Shown one piece after another: positions 26,031 to 35,116 of a stretch of 64,000 nucleotides of DNA. This DNA comes from DASRDB01 sp035652815 (GTDB taxonomy: Bacteria; Chloroflexota; Ktedonobacteria; Ktedonobacterales; Ktedonobacteraceae). The notes beneath the pieces are model-generated. The model searched no databases and had not been told where the DNA came from. It saw nothing but the letters and a program-made list of their open reading frames with translations. Within the stretch, counting starts at the first letter, position 1; the number at the start of each line of letters is the position of its first letter. The position numbers and the translations under genes are program-made. Where the stretch lies: contig DASRDB010000009.1 of the NCBI GenBank assembly GCA_035652815.1, positions 248,001 to 312,000 of the forward strand, read 5' to 3'.

Positions 26031-26150
26031 TCTCTCGCCTGTCATCCTGAGCGCAGCGAAGGATCTCGTGTGCCGGGTGATTCGCGTGCCAGCACCGGAG
26101 ATCCTTCGCTGCGCTCAGGATGACATATGGAGGTAGGTTTGGAATGACTA
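26031..26150. repeat. Dispersed inverted-repeat element, copy 1
   Basis: Perfect 27-base arms at 26041-26067 and 26098-26124 (beginning GTCATCCTGAGCGCAGCG) flank a 30-base centre. A conserved right flank (AGGTTTGGAATGAC) and left flank (CTCGCCT) extend the unit to about 115 bases. It starts a few bases after the GT4 stop. The same unit lies at 30781 and 59845. It has the size and shape of a REP or MITE-like element and could act as a terminator. Confidence 0.85.
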
Positions 26151-26206
26151 GCCCGATATGAAAAAAGAATGGGGGCATGATGTACTCATGCCCCCATCGC
26201 CTTGCT

Positions 26207-28342
26207 TCAGGATTCCCAATCGTTCGGGTCACTTCCGCCAATGATCGTTCCAGGCGCTACTGGCTGTGCGGTTGCCCCTACATTTGGCCCGGCATAGGTG
26301 CCAGAGCCAACCGGATCACCCCAGCTACTCTGCCCATTCGAGAAGACAAAGTAGAAGGTGTGATTTCCGGCAGGAAGCGTCGTCTTCACCTGGAAAATGG
26401 CCCCCGTACTGTACGAGCCAGAAACATAGGTCATGCTATAGGCTGTACTATCGACATACAGCGTTGCCTGAGTCGGAGCATTCCCTGACCCCTCTGAATA
26501 GGTTGTCTGGAAGGTGAAGACCGTCGAACTATTGCCAGATGTCGGGCTAACCGAAGAGTGCGCCAACAACACTGGCGTTATGGCGGGAGCTGGATAGCCT
26601 TCGTAGATACCACCATTTGAGGAGAGCGAACCATCGTTAAAGCGGAAACGATAGTAATGGATGCCAACGCTTAACGATGTCGTCGTATATGTATAGGTGA
26701 CGCCCAGCTTATAATTGGTTCCCTGCGTCTGCTGCATGGTATGTGGCACACCATCAATATCAATATCTGTGAGCGTCGGAGCGAGACCTTGCGGAGAGGT
26801 ATATTTCACTGTATAAGTGATAGTGGCACCGGGCAGCGCGTTTGCCGGACTGATCGTCGTATGCAGGGTAAATGGGTCTACCTCTGGCAGTGGATACTGC
26901 ACATTGTTGTAGGGAAGTGTAATCATTCCCGAGCCATCTGAGAAGGTAAAGCTACAGCTATGCTGGCCTATCTTCAGCTTCGTGGCATACTGGTACAGCG
27001 TTCCCACGCCTGTGTAGGTTCCCATAGCCGTCATCGAGTAGGCAGTGCCATCAATGATGACGTTATGGACAGCAGGCGTATCGGTTCGAGTGTAGACGAT
27101 GTCGAATTTATAGGTCTGTCCAGGGCCACCAATAGGCGGATTCACCGCTCCCTGCACACCAGGTATTTGCAAAGGTGACGGCGTGCGCAAAGTCTGCGAA
27201 TAAGTGATCGGACTGAGAATAAGTGGCGATTGCGGCGTCTGAGTAAAATCGAAGTAGTCCGACAGGTTGCTGACCTGGCTCAGGGCGTCACGCTGTCCAA
27301 GATTCGGCAGGCCCCAGTTCCACTCGATGAATTTGACGAAGGAGCTAAACTCGCCAAGCTGATGCGAGATGTAGTTGTGTTTGGCATAGGGAGAGATCAC
27401 GATGAGCGGCACACGCGGCCCAAGCCCCTGGCTGTCAAGAACGGGCGGCGCAACATGATCGTAGAACCCGCCCCAGTCATCCCAGGTCACGAAAATGGCC
27501 GTACTGGACCAGTAGGAGCTGTTCATGATCGCGTTGACTTCCTGGGTCACAAAGTTCTCTCCACCTTGCAGAGCTACCGGAGGATGATCCGTATTCTGAC
27601 CGGTAGGAGTAATCCACGATACATTGGCCAGCTTCCCCGCTTTGATATCATTCGCAAACTGATTGACGCTGTGGACATCGTTCGCGGAACCATTCAGGCC
27701 TTGAATATTTAACGTTGGGTCCCAGATAGGAACTTCGCTGTAATAGCGCCAGGTTAAACCGGCACTGCTAAGCAAATCGGGCAGGCTCTTGATGTTGTAG
27801 CAAGGATAGGCCCAGTAATCGTTGCCGGTGCTGCTATTGCGAGAATGCATCAATTGATTCTGTAGAGAGGTACAGCCCTTTTGAACGGGAGTCTCGAACA
27901 TACCAGCGCTCTGCGCCGCTACCATTGCCATGTGATTTGGCGTGCTGCTGGTGGCAAACGAGGTGAAGAAGTTATCGCCCAGGCCAAAATGCTGCGCGTA
28001 ACTCCAATAGTTGGGGATATCAGACTGCTTATACTGGTAAAAACCGTGAGTGGCAAAACCATCCATTTTGCCCCCGTCTATCGCCGCCTCAGCCGATGCG
28101 GAACCATGATTGTAGTCGCTAGGAGGAGGATTGGGGGCCTGCGGCTCTGTTACGCCATTCGCTCCAGGGAAACTCCCGAAATAGTTATCAAACGTGTGGT
28201 TTTCCATCATGATTATCACAACATGCTGGATTGGTGAGGAGCCAGACGCTTGAGCTTGATTTTTCACGAAAGGCACCACACGCCACACGGCTACAGCCAG
28301 CAGCAGGAACACTGCCGCTATTACATACCAACGTTTCAACAT
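26207..28342 (-). CDS. Secreted phosphoesterase (phospholipase C/acid phosphatase family)
   Basis: This is an exported enzyme of about 711 residues in the PF04185 phosphoesterase family. After a signal helix (WYVIAAVFLLLAVAVWRVV), the family motif IMMENHTFDNYFGSFPGANG gives the catalytic Thr and metal-binding Glu/Asp. Later come VTWDDWGGFYDHVAPP and GPRVPLIVISPYAKHNYISH, with LGEFSSFVKFIEWNWGLP closing the catalytic domain near residue 360. The rest is three Ig-like repeats of about 100 residues, marked by HNVIIDGTAYSM, TDIDIDGVPHTM and ATLYVDSTAYSM. The start ATG at 28342 has GGGAG nine bases upstream. A paralogue lies head to head at 28624. Phospholipid or phosphate-ester hydrolysis outside the cell is likely. 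Confidence 0.88.
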   Translation of the reverse strand: MLKRWYVIAAVFLLLAVAVWRVVPFVKNQAQASGSSPIQHVVIIMMENHTFDNYFGSFPGANGVTEPQAPNPPPSDYNHGSASAEAAIDGGKMDGFATHGFYQYKQSDIPNYWSYAQHFGLGDNFFTSFATSSTPNHMAMVAAQSAGMFETPVQKGCTSLQNQLMHSRNSSTGNDYWAYPCYNIKSLPDLLSSAGLTWRYYSEVPIWDPTLNIQGLNGSANDVHSVNQFANDIKAGKLANVSWITPTGQNTDHPPVALQGGENFVTQEVNAIMNSSYWSSTAIFVTWDDWGGFYDHVAPPVLDSQGLGPRVPLIVISPYAKHNYISHQLGEFSSFVKFIEWNWGLPNLGQRDALSQVSNLSDYFDFTQTPQSPLILSPITYSQTLRTPSPLQIPGVQGAVNPPIGGPGQTYKFDIVYTRTDTPAVHNVIIDGTAYSMTAMGTYTGVGTLYQYATKLKIGQHSCSFTFSDGSGMITLPYNNVQYPLPEVDPFTLHTTISPANALPGATITYTVKYTSPQGLAPTLTDIDIDGVPHTMQQTQGTNYKLGVTYTYTTTSLSVGIHYYRFRFNDGSLSSNGGIYEGYPAPAITPVLLAHSSVSPTSGNSSTVFTFQTTYSEGSGNAPTQATLYVDSTAYSMTYVSGSYSTGAIFQVKTTLPAGNHTFYFVFSNGQSSWGDPVGSGTYAGPNVGATAQPVAPGTIIGGSDPNDWES

Positions 28343-28486
28343 TTTATTGCTCTCCCTGTAACTCATTGACGGTCAGCATAGTTATACGATTTTTTCAAGT
28401 GTATCAATATTCATCTATAAATTCAATATTTCAGAATATTTCATCTTGTTTCACATAACGTATTTCCGCTCCAATGTAGCTGACAT

Positions 28487-28504
28487 GGTTGTCATTTCAC
28501 AACC
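28487..28504. promoter_or_regulatory. 18-bp palindrome (site B)
   Basis: GGTTGTCATTTCACAACC is a perfect GGTTGT-N6-ACAACC palindrome. It lies 119 bases before the ATG at 28624 and 144 bases from the divergent start at 28342, so it could serve both phosphoesterase genes. It is preceded by GACAT, as at site A. TTCACA within it could be a -35, but the matching -10 is unclear. Confidence 0.6.
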
Positions 28505-28623
28505 AGTAGAGGTAGATCATAACCGGGCCTTTACTCATTTAACACTTGAAACATTGGCGCAACAGGTTATCTTCTATTCGTAAAAATCTATCTTTGCACA
28601 GTTGAGAAAGTGAAGAGGGCCTT

Positions 28624-30771
28624 ATGCGACAGATAAAACGCGCACTGCTGATCGCTACTCTACTTTTGGCTACGGTAATCGGGGCCTGGCGTTTGTCACC
28701 AATATTTACTTCTCATGCGAGTTTTCATCGTATAGGAAGCGCAACGACACCGATTCAACACGTGGTTTTCATCATGCAAGAAAACCACACCTTCGATAAT
28801 TTCTTTGGGCGCTTTCCAGGGGCCAACGGCATTACTGAGCCGCAGGCCACTAATCCCACCACTGTTGATTTCAATCACGGCGGTCCTGCAACGCTTGCAG
28901 CTATGGATGGTGGCAAAATGGACGAGGTGCCTGATCGAGGCCATGTCCAATATACGCAGTCGGATATTCCGAATTACTGGAGCTATGCGCAGCATTTTGG
29001 CCTGGGCGATAACTTCTTCACCTCGGATGCCACCAGCAGTTCTCCTAACCATATGAATATGATCGCCGCGCAAACTGGTGGTATCCATGAATCAACCGAT
29101 CAGGCAGGTTGCAAATCACCCCAAAATAACCTGATCGCTTCCCTTAACGTGAATGATAACGCTTACTGGTCGTACCCCTGTTATTCGATCAATACCATTG
29201 CGCAAGAGCTGGATAGCGCGAGTATTAGCTGGCGCTATTATGGCTCGATCACTATCTGGGACGCGGCCTTAATGACGAAGCAACTCTACACCAACGACAA
29301 TCAAAATATTATCCCCAATAGCAGCCAGGTGCTGACCGATATCCAATCAGGTAAACTGGCTACGGTATCCTGGGTGACACCCGCCGGTTTTATCAACAGC
29401 GATCACCCGCCTATGCCTTTGCAGGGCGGGCAGAACTGGGTGACATCCATTGTGAACGCGATCATGAACAGTTCCTACTGGTCAGATACGGCCATCTTCC
29501 TGACCTGGGATGACTGGGGCGGGTTCTACGATCATGTCTCACCACCACAAATCGATGGGCTTGGGTTAGGGCCGCGTGTGCCGCTCATCGTCATCTCGCC
29601 TTACGCCAAACCGGGTTACATCTCCCATCAACTTGGCGAATTCAGCTCCTTCGTCAAATTCCTGGAGACGAACTTCAACCTGCCCAGTCTTGGACAGCGT
29701 GACGCTCTGTCGCAAATCAGCAACCTGATGGATTACTTCGACTTTACTCAGACGCCTCAGCCGCCGCTGATTCTCAACCAGTTGAATTACTCGTCCACGC
29801 TTATCATACCTGCTATTAATGGGGTTCCTGGTTCGATCAGTCCGCCTGTCGGAGGGCCAACCAGCAACTACCTGTACAGCGTCATCTATTCTCGCACCGA
29901 TACTCCGGCGATACACAACGTGATAATCGATGGTGTTGCCCATGCCATGAACATGATCGGCCCGGTTCAGCGAGGCACGCTCTATCAATATAAAACAACG
30001 CTTCCCATAGGTTCGCATAACTTCACATTTAATTTCTCGGACGGCTCTGGCACGATTACGCTTCCTTACAACGGCATACCGTTCCCAGGCCCGCAGGTCT
30101 TCCCGTTTAATTTGATAACCAACATCACACCGCAAACGGCCCTGGCTAATCAGCCTATCACTTACAAAGTGACGTACCGGTCGCCTTCAAACACGCCGCC
30201 GACGCTCACAGAAGTAGATATCGATGGTGTTGCGCATACTATGCAAAAGACCTCGGGAACCAGTTACAAAATTGGCGTGACCTATACTTACACAACTACG
30301 TTACCTGTGGGCGAACACTACTATCGCTATCGCTTCAGCGACGGCTCGAGCTATGGCACTGCTACCTATGAAGGCACAACCAAACCGGTTGTCTCGGCCA
30401 TGCTCCTGACGGGGTCGGGTGTCAGTCCGACCTCTGGCAATAGCACCACGGTGTTTACGTTTAAAACAACCTATACAGACACTTCGGGTCTGGCTCCCAC
30501 ACAGGCCACCCTGTACGTCGATAGCACCGCTTATCCTATGAAGCTTGTTTCAGGTTCGTACAGCACAGGTGCCCTCTTCCAGGTGCAAACGACGCTGCCC
30601 GCCGGGAACCATACCTTCTACTTCACCTTCTCGGATGGGCAAACAAGCTGGGCCGATCCATTTGCGCCTTCTACCTATGCAGGCCCTAATGTCGGAGCCG
30701 GGGCAAAGCCCGTTGCTCCAGGAACCATCATCACTCCACCTGATGATGGTTACGTAATGGACCCGAGTTGA
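28624..30771 (+). CDS. Secreted phosphoesterase paralogue
   Basis: This 715-residue paralogue of the divergent neighbour has the same layout: a signal helix (ALLIATLLLATVIGAWRL), catalytic motif IMQENHTFDNFFGRFPGANG, LTWDDWGGFYDHVSPP, GPRVPLIVISPYAKPGYISH, then three Ig-like repeats with HNVIIDGVAHAM, TEVDIDGVAHTM and ATLYVDSTAYPM. Differences from the sister protein (such as MQEN against MMEN, and extra residues before NSDHPPMPLQGG) are spread along the length, so the duplication is not very recent. GAGGG precedes the ATG by four bases. It is followed by a dispersed repeat and a strong terminator. It is probably an extracellular phospholipase C or phosphatase; the substrate is unknown. Confidence 0.88.
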   Translation: MRQIKRALLIATLLLATVIGAWRLSPIFTSHASFHRIGSATTPIQHVVFIMQENHTFDNFFGRFPGANGITEPQATNPTTVDFNHGGPATLAAMDGGKMDEVPDRGHVQYTQSDIPNYWSYAQHFGLGDNFFTSDATSSSPNHMNMIAAQTGGIHESTDQAGCKSPQNNLIASLNVNDNAYWSYPCYSINTIAQELDSASISWRYYGSITIWDAALMTKQLYTNDNQNIIPNSSQVLTDIQSGKLATVSWVTPAGFINSDHPPMPLQGGQNWVTSIVNAIMNSSYWSDTAIFLTWDDWGGFYDHVSPPQIDGLGLGPRVPLIVISPYAKPGYISHQLGEFSSFVKFLETNFNLPSLGQRDALSQISNLMDYFDFTQTPQPPLILNQLNYSSTLIIPAINGVPGSISPPVGGPTSNYLYSVIYSRTDTPAIHNVIIDGVAHAMNMIGPVQRGTLYQYKTTLPIGSHNFTFNFSDGSGTITLPYNGIPFPGPQVFPFNLITNITPQTALANQPITYKVTYRSPSNTPPTLTEVDIDGVAHTMQKTSGTSYKIGVTYTYTTTLPVGEHYYRYRFSDGSSYGTATYEGTTKPVVSAMLLTGSGVSPTSGNSTTVFTFKTTYTDTSGLAPTQATLYVDSTAYPMKLVSGSYSTGALFQVQTTLPAGNHTFYFTFSDGQTSWADPFAPSTYAGPNVGAGAKPVAPGTIITPPDDGYVMDPS

Positions 30772-30780
30772 TGACAAGCC

Positions 30781-30898
30781 CTGCTCGCCTGTCATCCTGA
30801 GCGCAGCGAAGGATCTCGCGTGTGCTGTGTCGAGCCAGGGGCCGGAGATCCTTCGCTGCGCTCAGGATGACATCTAGCGACAGGTTTAGAATAACAAG
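30781..30898. repeat. Dispersed inverted-repeat element, copy 2
   Basis: Arms at 30791-30817 and 30845-30871 are identical in sequence to those of the copy at 26041. The centre is shorter and partly different (CGAGCCAGGGGC). The right flank reads AGGTTTAGAATAAC. It begins about ten bases after the phosphoesterase stop, again in a 3' untranslated position. Confidence 0.85.
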
Positions 30899-30913
30899 GC
30901 GGGGTTGACAACA

Positions 30914-30966
30914 AACCGGCCCTCGACGACAGTATTGAAGATGTCGTTGAGGGCCGGTTATTTTTT
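30914..30966 (+). terminator. Strong intrinsic terminator
   Basis: A 17-bp stem (30914-30930 with 30943-30959, one G-T pair) is followed by A and six T residues. It ends the plus-strand phosphoesterase transcript and lies 30 bases before the convergent glycosidase stop. Confidence 0.85.
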
Positions 30967-30995
30967 CTCTCCACTATCGCATGTCTATGAAACAA

Positions 30996-32189
30996 CTAGC
31001 GTCCGTAGGCCAACAAGTGCTGCTTCACCAGCGTTCCCATGCCCGCGTTCGATTTTTGGTCTCCACACGTCCAGGGTTGGTCGAGGGTGGTCGGCGCATA
31101 ATTGGTATAGTTCAGGATGAGCTTGTTAATCATGAAAGCCCAGGCAGTCCAGCTTATCGAATGTTCATCCATATAGTTCATAAACTCTGTCACTTTCGCG
31201 TCTGCCTGATCGTGTGGAACGCTGCGGCATTGGATAGGATAGTAGGCATTGGGCAGGAAAGCCCACTCACCGACATAGACCGCGTGCTGAGGAGTGAGAA
31301 AGCCGAATTTGGTATCCCAATCGCTTGAGGTCACCTCCCCCTTTGCAAAGTAGATGTGAACTTCGTACACTACATCAGGATCATTAATGAAGTGGTTGCC
31401 GATGTTTTCAAACGAATCGCCTCCACCTAATCCTTCCACTGCAACGACCTGTTTCGCTCCGGTCGAGCGAATGGCATTCACGAGGTCTTGCATACCAACC
31501 ACCTGTGTTCCTTCGACCGTTCCCCCATTCTGCCAGAGCTGCCAGTCGACATCGGTCAATGAAGCCTGGTGTTTGCGCGTCGATGGCTCGTTGTAAACGT
31601 CGAAGATGATATCCGGGTTGTTCAGGTAGTGCGCAGCAAGGGCCTTCCAATAGCTCGTAGCCAGAGGCAAGGGCAATTTGAAATCCAGATTTTGTGTTGG
31701 CGCGCCACAGCGATTATCTTCATGTAAATCGAGGACCACCACCAGTTTCGCCGCGTTGGCCTGCTGTACCACGCTATCCAATCTTGACAGGTAGCCGGTT
31801 GGATCGGCCTGCCACATATAATCACAGGTGGGAATGCGAACCACATTCATATTCCATTGCTGGCTCATCACATTGAAAGTAGTACTATCGAGATGCTGAC
31901 TGGCCTGGACTTCCACACTGCTCTGATGCTGAACATTAAATGCTCCCGCGATTTGTGAACCATGCAGCAAAAACGTATGCCCGGTCGAGTCCACCAACAG
32001 ATTTCCCTGCACATGAAATGCTCCTACAGGAAAGTATTGTTTTCCTCCTTGATACCCTGAAGGTATCGTTACTGTAGGATTTACTGGTGTAGGGGTAGAG
32101 TTCGTATTATTTGACGAACCACAGCCTCCCAGGCATAAACCGACCAGCACAAATAGGGGCAGCAAAATTTTCGCGCGCTGCTTCAACAT
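30996..32189 (-). CDS. Glycoside hydrolase family 5-like lipoprotein
   Basis: This is a 397-residue secreted glycosidase. The signal peptide ends with the lipobox LGGC (Cys23), so the mature enzyme should be lipid-anchored. A Ser/Thr/Pro linker precedes the clan-A barrel. RIPTCDYMW and LDLHEDNRCG are barrel strands, DVYNEPSTRK carries the acid/base Glu near residue 201, and YVGEWAF carries the nucleophile Glu near 307. This layout is typical of GH5 cellulase/mannanase-like enzymes, although the polysaccharide it cuts cannot be told. The start is the ATG at 32189; a longer frame upstream lacks protein character. It is divergent from another clan-A glycosidase, with a 211-base gap between starts. 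Confidence 0.87.
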   Translation of the reverse strand: MLKQRAKILLPLFVLVGLCLGGCGSSNNTNSTPTPVNPTVTIPSGYQGGKQYFPVGAFHVQGNLLVDSTGHTFLLHGSQIAGAFNVQHQSSVEVQASQHLDSTTFNVMSQQWNMNVVRIPTCDYMWQADPTGYLSRLDSVVQQANAAKLVVVLDLHEDNRCGAPTQNLDFKLPLPLATSYWKALAAHYLNNPDIIFDVYNEPSTRKHQASLTDVDWQLWQNGGTVEGTQVVGMQDLVNAIRSTGAKQVVAVEGLGGGDSFENIGNHFINDPDVVYEVHIYFAKGEVTSSDWDTKFGFLTPQHAVYVGEWAFLPNAYYPIQCRSVPHDQADAKVTEFMNYMDEHSISWTAWAFMINKLILNYTNYAPTTLDQPWTCGDQKSNAGMGTLVKQHLLAYGR

Positions 32190-32400
32190 CAATCGGTCAA
32201 CCTCTCTTTCGTGTCCTCTCTTACTATCTCTCCTACTATAAGATACGGTACTACGAAAAAAGCAGCTAGAAGAAAATGCGATCTCTGCCGAAAAAGAGTA
32301 GTAGTATGTCCAGCCTGCTACCCAATTGTCATATGCAGTGATATTGATCTGACTGTTTCGTCTTATAGGCAGAAGCACCATACACGAGGAGAGATAACAT

Positions 32401-34458
32401 ATGGCTCAACAACCGCCTGATGAGTCACAGTTCTATAATCAACCGCAATGGAGACAATCGCCTCAAGGTTCAACACAGGGGCAGTTCCAGCAGGCAACCT
32501 GGAACTACACACAACAACCATCATTCTCGGCCAATAATCAACCGCCCGGCTATCAGCCGACACAACAAGCGGCCTCGTCGCCTGACCAGCAAGATTTTGG
32601 CCCCTCTTTCTGGGAGCATGAGCCAGCCCCGGCACAACCCTCACAACCCGGCTGGGGGCAACAACCATCACAACATCTTCAGCAATCCACACCCTGGTTT
32701 GCACAACAGACCCAGGTGAACATGCCACCACAACCCTGGGCACCTTCTCAGCCGCCAACGCCACCACCCACACCACCCCGTCGTACACTCTGGCAACGCT
32801 ATCGACGATCAAGAACCGCGCAGATTCTCAGCGGGCTATTGTTGATTGCGCTTCTAGCCTCGCTCGTGTTAACGATCTTCCATCCAATACCCGGTCTACC
32901 CGGTCCTTTCGGAAACGGTGGTTTTGGCGGCAATGGAAACAACAACACCGGTCCGGCGGATTTCACCGTCGATTTTCAAAATCGATCGCTGCATACCTAT
33001 CCCATTCCGTCCACATTTTTAGGCGTGGGAGGTCTTGGCATCACCAACGTGATCAATGTAGCCGCGCCCTATCTGCCCCAGGCCAGTATGCGCCTGACAC
33101 GCTTTGGCGACTTCATGCCGGATGTGTTTGCCAACCCGGCCAGCGCGACCAACCCAGCGCTTCAAAACTGGTCAAAATTTGATCAGATCATGTCTATCAT
33201 TCGAGATAACCATCTTGTACCGATCATGATTCTGACGTATTCGCCTACCTGGCTACAGCCTCAAAACCAGAATCCGGCCCAGGTCAACTATTGCCTTACC
33301 AACCCGCAAAAATCTGACCCCTCACATGTGAAACCAACGTTCATTGTGAATGGGCAGGACGTAGGGCCGCAGAAATGGGGCCAACTGGCGGCGCAGGTAG
33401 TAGCCCACGTTGATAAGACGTTTCCCTCGGTAAAGCCGCTCTACGAAATCTGGAATGAACCGGATGGATTGACCTACTGGTGCATGAAGCATGGCGACCC
33501 GAATGCCAACCACGAACGCCTGACCGAGTATAAGCAGTTGTATGCTGCTGCCGCCCCGCTTATGAAGCAGCAGGCGCAGCAGGACGGCACGCAGATCAAA
33601 ATTGGCGGACCCGCCCTGGCATTCGTTTCCGCACGCGCTACCCTGTGGATAACCTCGCTGGTCAGCGATCCCGCCACCGCACCCTACATCGACTTTATCA
33701 GCTATCACCAGTATAGCGATGCTAAAAGCTGGCAGGCGCTCGTCTCCAAAACGCAGGACTCAAAAGTAGGCTACATCGCGGAGTATCAACTTATCGCCTC
33801 GATTGTACATTCAGGCCAGCAGCCAAACGCGCAGTCAACGCCTATTTATATCGACGAATATAACGGCAATTCCTGCGCTCCAAAGGTTTGCCGTAACGAT
33901 CCAACCTATGCCCCGCTCTGGAATTCCCTTTTCGTCACAGACTTACTGGACACCGTTGCAATTCAGGTATCAGATAAAGGGCTGGCAGCGGCGGTGCCAA
34001 GCGGAACAGTCTACTTCACGTGGAGCGCACCGCCGGGAAAATTCTGCATGTTCGGGCAGGTAGATGCCAACCTGGACTGTGCCGCCACCAGCTCCGCACA
34101 GGCCTATCCGCAGTACTATGCCTACAAACTGGTTGGCGGACCGGATTATCTGAACATCACCGATAACGGTTACGCGGTCAGTTCCGTCTCTACCGACAAA
34201 AAAGGCGTCTTTATCGCAGGATTCTTTACGCAAGGTCATGACAGCATCCTGCTGGTCAACACCACAGATCAGACCTTCTCGAACGTGAACGTGCTGGCCC
34301 AGAATCCCGGTGAGTCCGTCGCCACAGGGAAACTCTACATCTTAAACAAGGATAACCCCCACATCGGCACACAGTCGATCAATCTGCAACAGGGCAATAA
34401 TGGGTTATCGGCGACGATTACTATTCCGGCGTATTCGACAGTCGGCATTTCGATATAG
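32401..34458 (+). CDS. Membrane-anchored clan-A glycosidase (GH39-like)
   Basis: This is a 685-residue protein. The first 135 residues are Gln/Pro-rich and disordered (cytoplasmic), followed by a basic stretch and one membrane helix at about 142-163 (ILSGLLLIALLASLVLTIF). A Gly/Asn-rich linker leads to an extracellular TIM-barrel. LYEIWNEPDGLTYW holds the acid/base Glu (about 353) and PIYIDEYNGNSCAP the probable nucleophile (about 484). A beta-rich domain closes the protein. Spacing and motifs resemble GH39 or related GH5 families; the substrate is unknown. GGAGAG precedes the ATG. A type-II anchor with a long cytoplasmic low-complexity tail is unusual for a glycosidase. Confidence 0.84.
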   Translation: MAQQPPDESQFYNQPQWRQSPQGSTQGQFQQATWNYTQQPSFSANNQPPGYQPTQQAASSPDQQDFGPSFWEHEPAPAQPSQPGWGQQPSQHLQQSTPWFAQQTQVNMPPQPWAPSQPPTPPPTPPRRTLWQRYRRSRTAQILSGLLLIALLASLVLTIFHPIPGLPGPFGNGGFGGNGNNNTGPADFTVDFQNRSLHTYPIPSTFLGVGGLGITNVINVAAPYLPQASMRLTRFGDFMPDVFANPASATNPALQNWSKFDQIMSIIRDNHLVPIMILTYSPTWLQPQNQNPAQVNYCLTNPQKSDPSHVKPTFIVNGQDVGPQKWGQLAAQVVAHVDKTFPSVKPLYEIWNEPDGLTYWCMKHGDPNANHERLTEYKQLYAAAAPLMKQQAQQDGTQIKIGGPALAFVSARATLWITSLVSDPATAPYIDFISYHQYSDAKSWQALVSKTQDSKVGYIAEYQLIASIVHSGQQPNAQSTPIYIDEYNGNSCAPKVCRNDPTYAPLWNSLFVTDLLDTVAIQVSDKGLAAAVPSGTVYFTWSAPPGKFCMFGQVDANLDCAATSSAQAYPQYYAYKLVGGPDYLNITDNGYAVSSVSTDKKGVFIAGFFTQGHDSILLVNTTDQTFSNVNVLAQNPGESVATGKLYILNKDNPHIGTQSINLQQGNNGLSATITIPAYSTVGISI

Positions 34459-34487
34459 CAAGGATAAATTGGGGATATCACGGAGGT

Positions 34488-34576
34488 TCATTCAAGCTTC
34501 GTTTGTGTTCTCGTTGAACTGGCACAATTGACTGTGATGCTATTTCATACAACCAGGCACAATGAAGCTTGAATGA
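34488..34576. repeat. Short inverted repeat after the glycosidase gene
   Basis: TCATTCAAGCTTC (34488-34500) and GAAGCTTGAATGA (34564-34576) are exact 13-base inverted arms 63 bases apart, with partial extension (GTTTGTG against CACAA). No transposase is present. It could be a terminator-like fold or the trace of a small mobile element. Confidence 0.4.
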
Positions 34577-34602
34577 GTACTTCAAAAACACTTGAAAAGA
34601 TG

Positions 34603-34830
34603 CTATACCGCGTACATTTTAGAGGCAGGAAGCGATTCTCCATCTTGTTTTGCGCTTTTCACCAGCAGTTCAAGCACCTCCTGCCCTCGCTGTACAGCTT
34701 CGTTATAAGTATTTCCGTGTGTTACAGGCATGAGAACTCTATCTGCCCATTCCGGTAATATAACCAGATAAGCCTGATCCTCCTCCGACCATTCGATCAC
34801 CATTGAGTAACGCAGGTGTTCCTGATTCAT
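34603..34830 (-). CDS. hicB: HicB-family antitoxin
   Basis: This 75-residue protein is a HicB partial RNase-H-fold antitoxin: YSMVIEWSEEDQAYLVILPEW, then GNTYNEAVQRGQEVLELLVKSAKQDGESLP, the usual pattern of the family. It has no added DNA-binding domain. In intact modules it neutralises the HicA mRNA interferase and represses the operon. AAGGAG lies nine bases before the ATG. The start overlaps by one base the stop (TGATG) that the hicA frame would have if its frameshift were repaired, the normal coupling of hicAB genes. With the toxin broken, this antitoxin is now an orphan. Confidence 0.88.
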   Translation of the reverse strand: MNQEHLRYSMVIEWSEEDQAYLVILPEWADRVLMPVTHGNTYNEAVQRGQEVLELLVKSAKQDGESLPASKMYAV

Positions 34831-35047
34831 CAATTAGCACTCCTTTTTGCCTGGGCTATCTGCTTTAGAAATTCACGTACAATTTTTTCCTGATAAGGTC
34901 TCGCATCGTCTCCGTCATGTCCAGACAAATCACAGTAACCATTGGAACAAAAGGATGTTTCCACTTCGTATGACTTCCCTCTTGAGACACCTGCACTGCA
35001 CCTGCTCTTCGCAAATCAGTCTTTAATTGCCGTATCTTACGGGGCAT
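34830..35047 (-). pseudogene. hicA: hicA toxin gene disrupted by a frameshift
   Basis: From the ATG at 35047 the frame encodes a HicA-type start: MPRKIRQLKTDLRRAGAVQ, then QEGSHTKWKHPFVPMVTV with the catalytic His (GSHTKWKHP). At 34921-34932 the frame slips, and as read the protein ends in unrelated residues at 34865. In the frame two bases on, the sequence continues GHDGDDARPYQEKIVREFL, the standard HicA C-terminal half, to a TGA that overlaps the hicB ATG. A net gain of two bases (mod 3) inside GTGATTTGTCTGG explains this. The toxin is therefore probably inactive, unless the change is a sequencing error. Confidence 0.85.
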
Positions 35048-35116
35048 ATTATCCTCACCTACACACCTACCAGTATATTCTCTCTTTAATAATCAAAGTG
35101 CATTAAACCAGCACGC

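Noticed and set aside
34573..34758. Small plus-strand gene over hicB
   Set aside because: It is antisense to hicB, which has family motifs, a good ribosome-binding site and the expected coupling.
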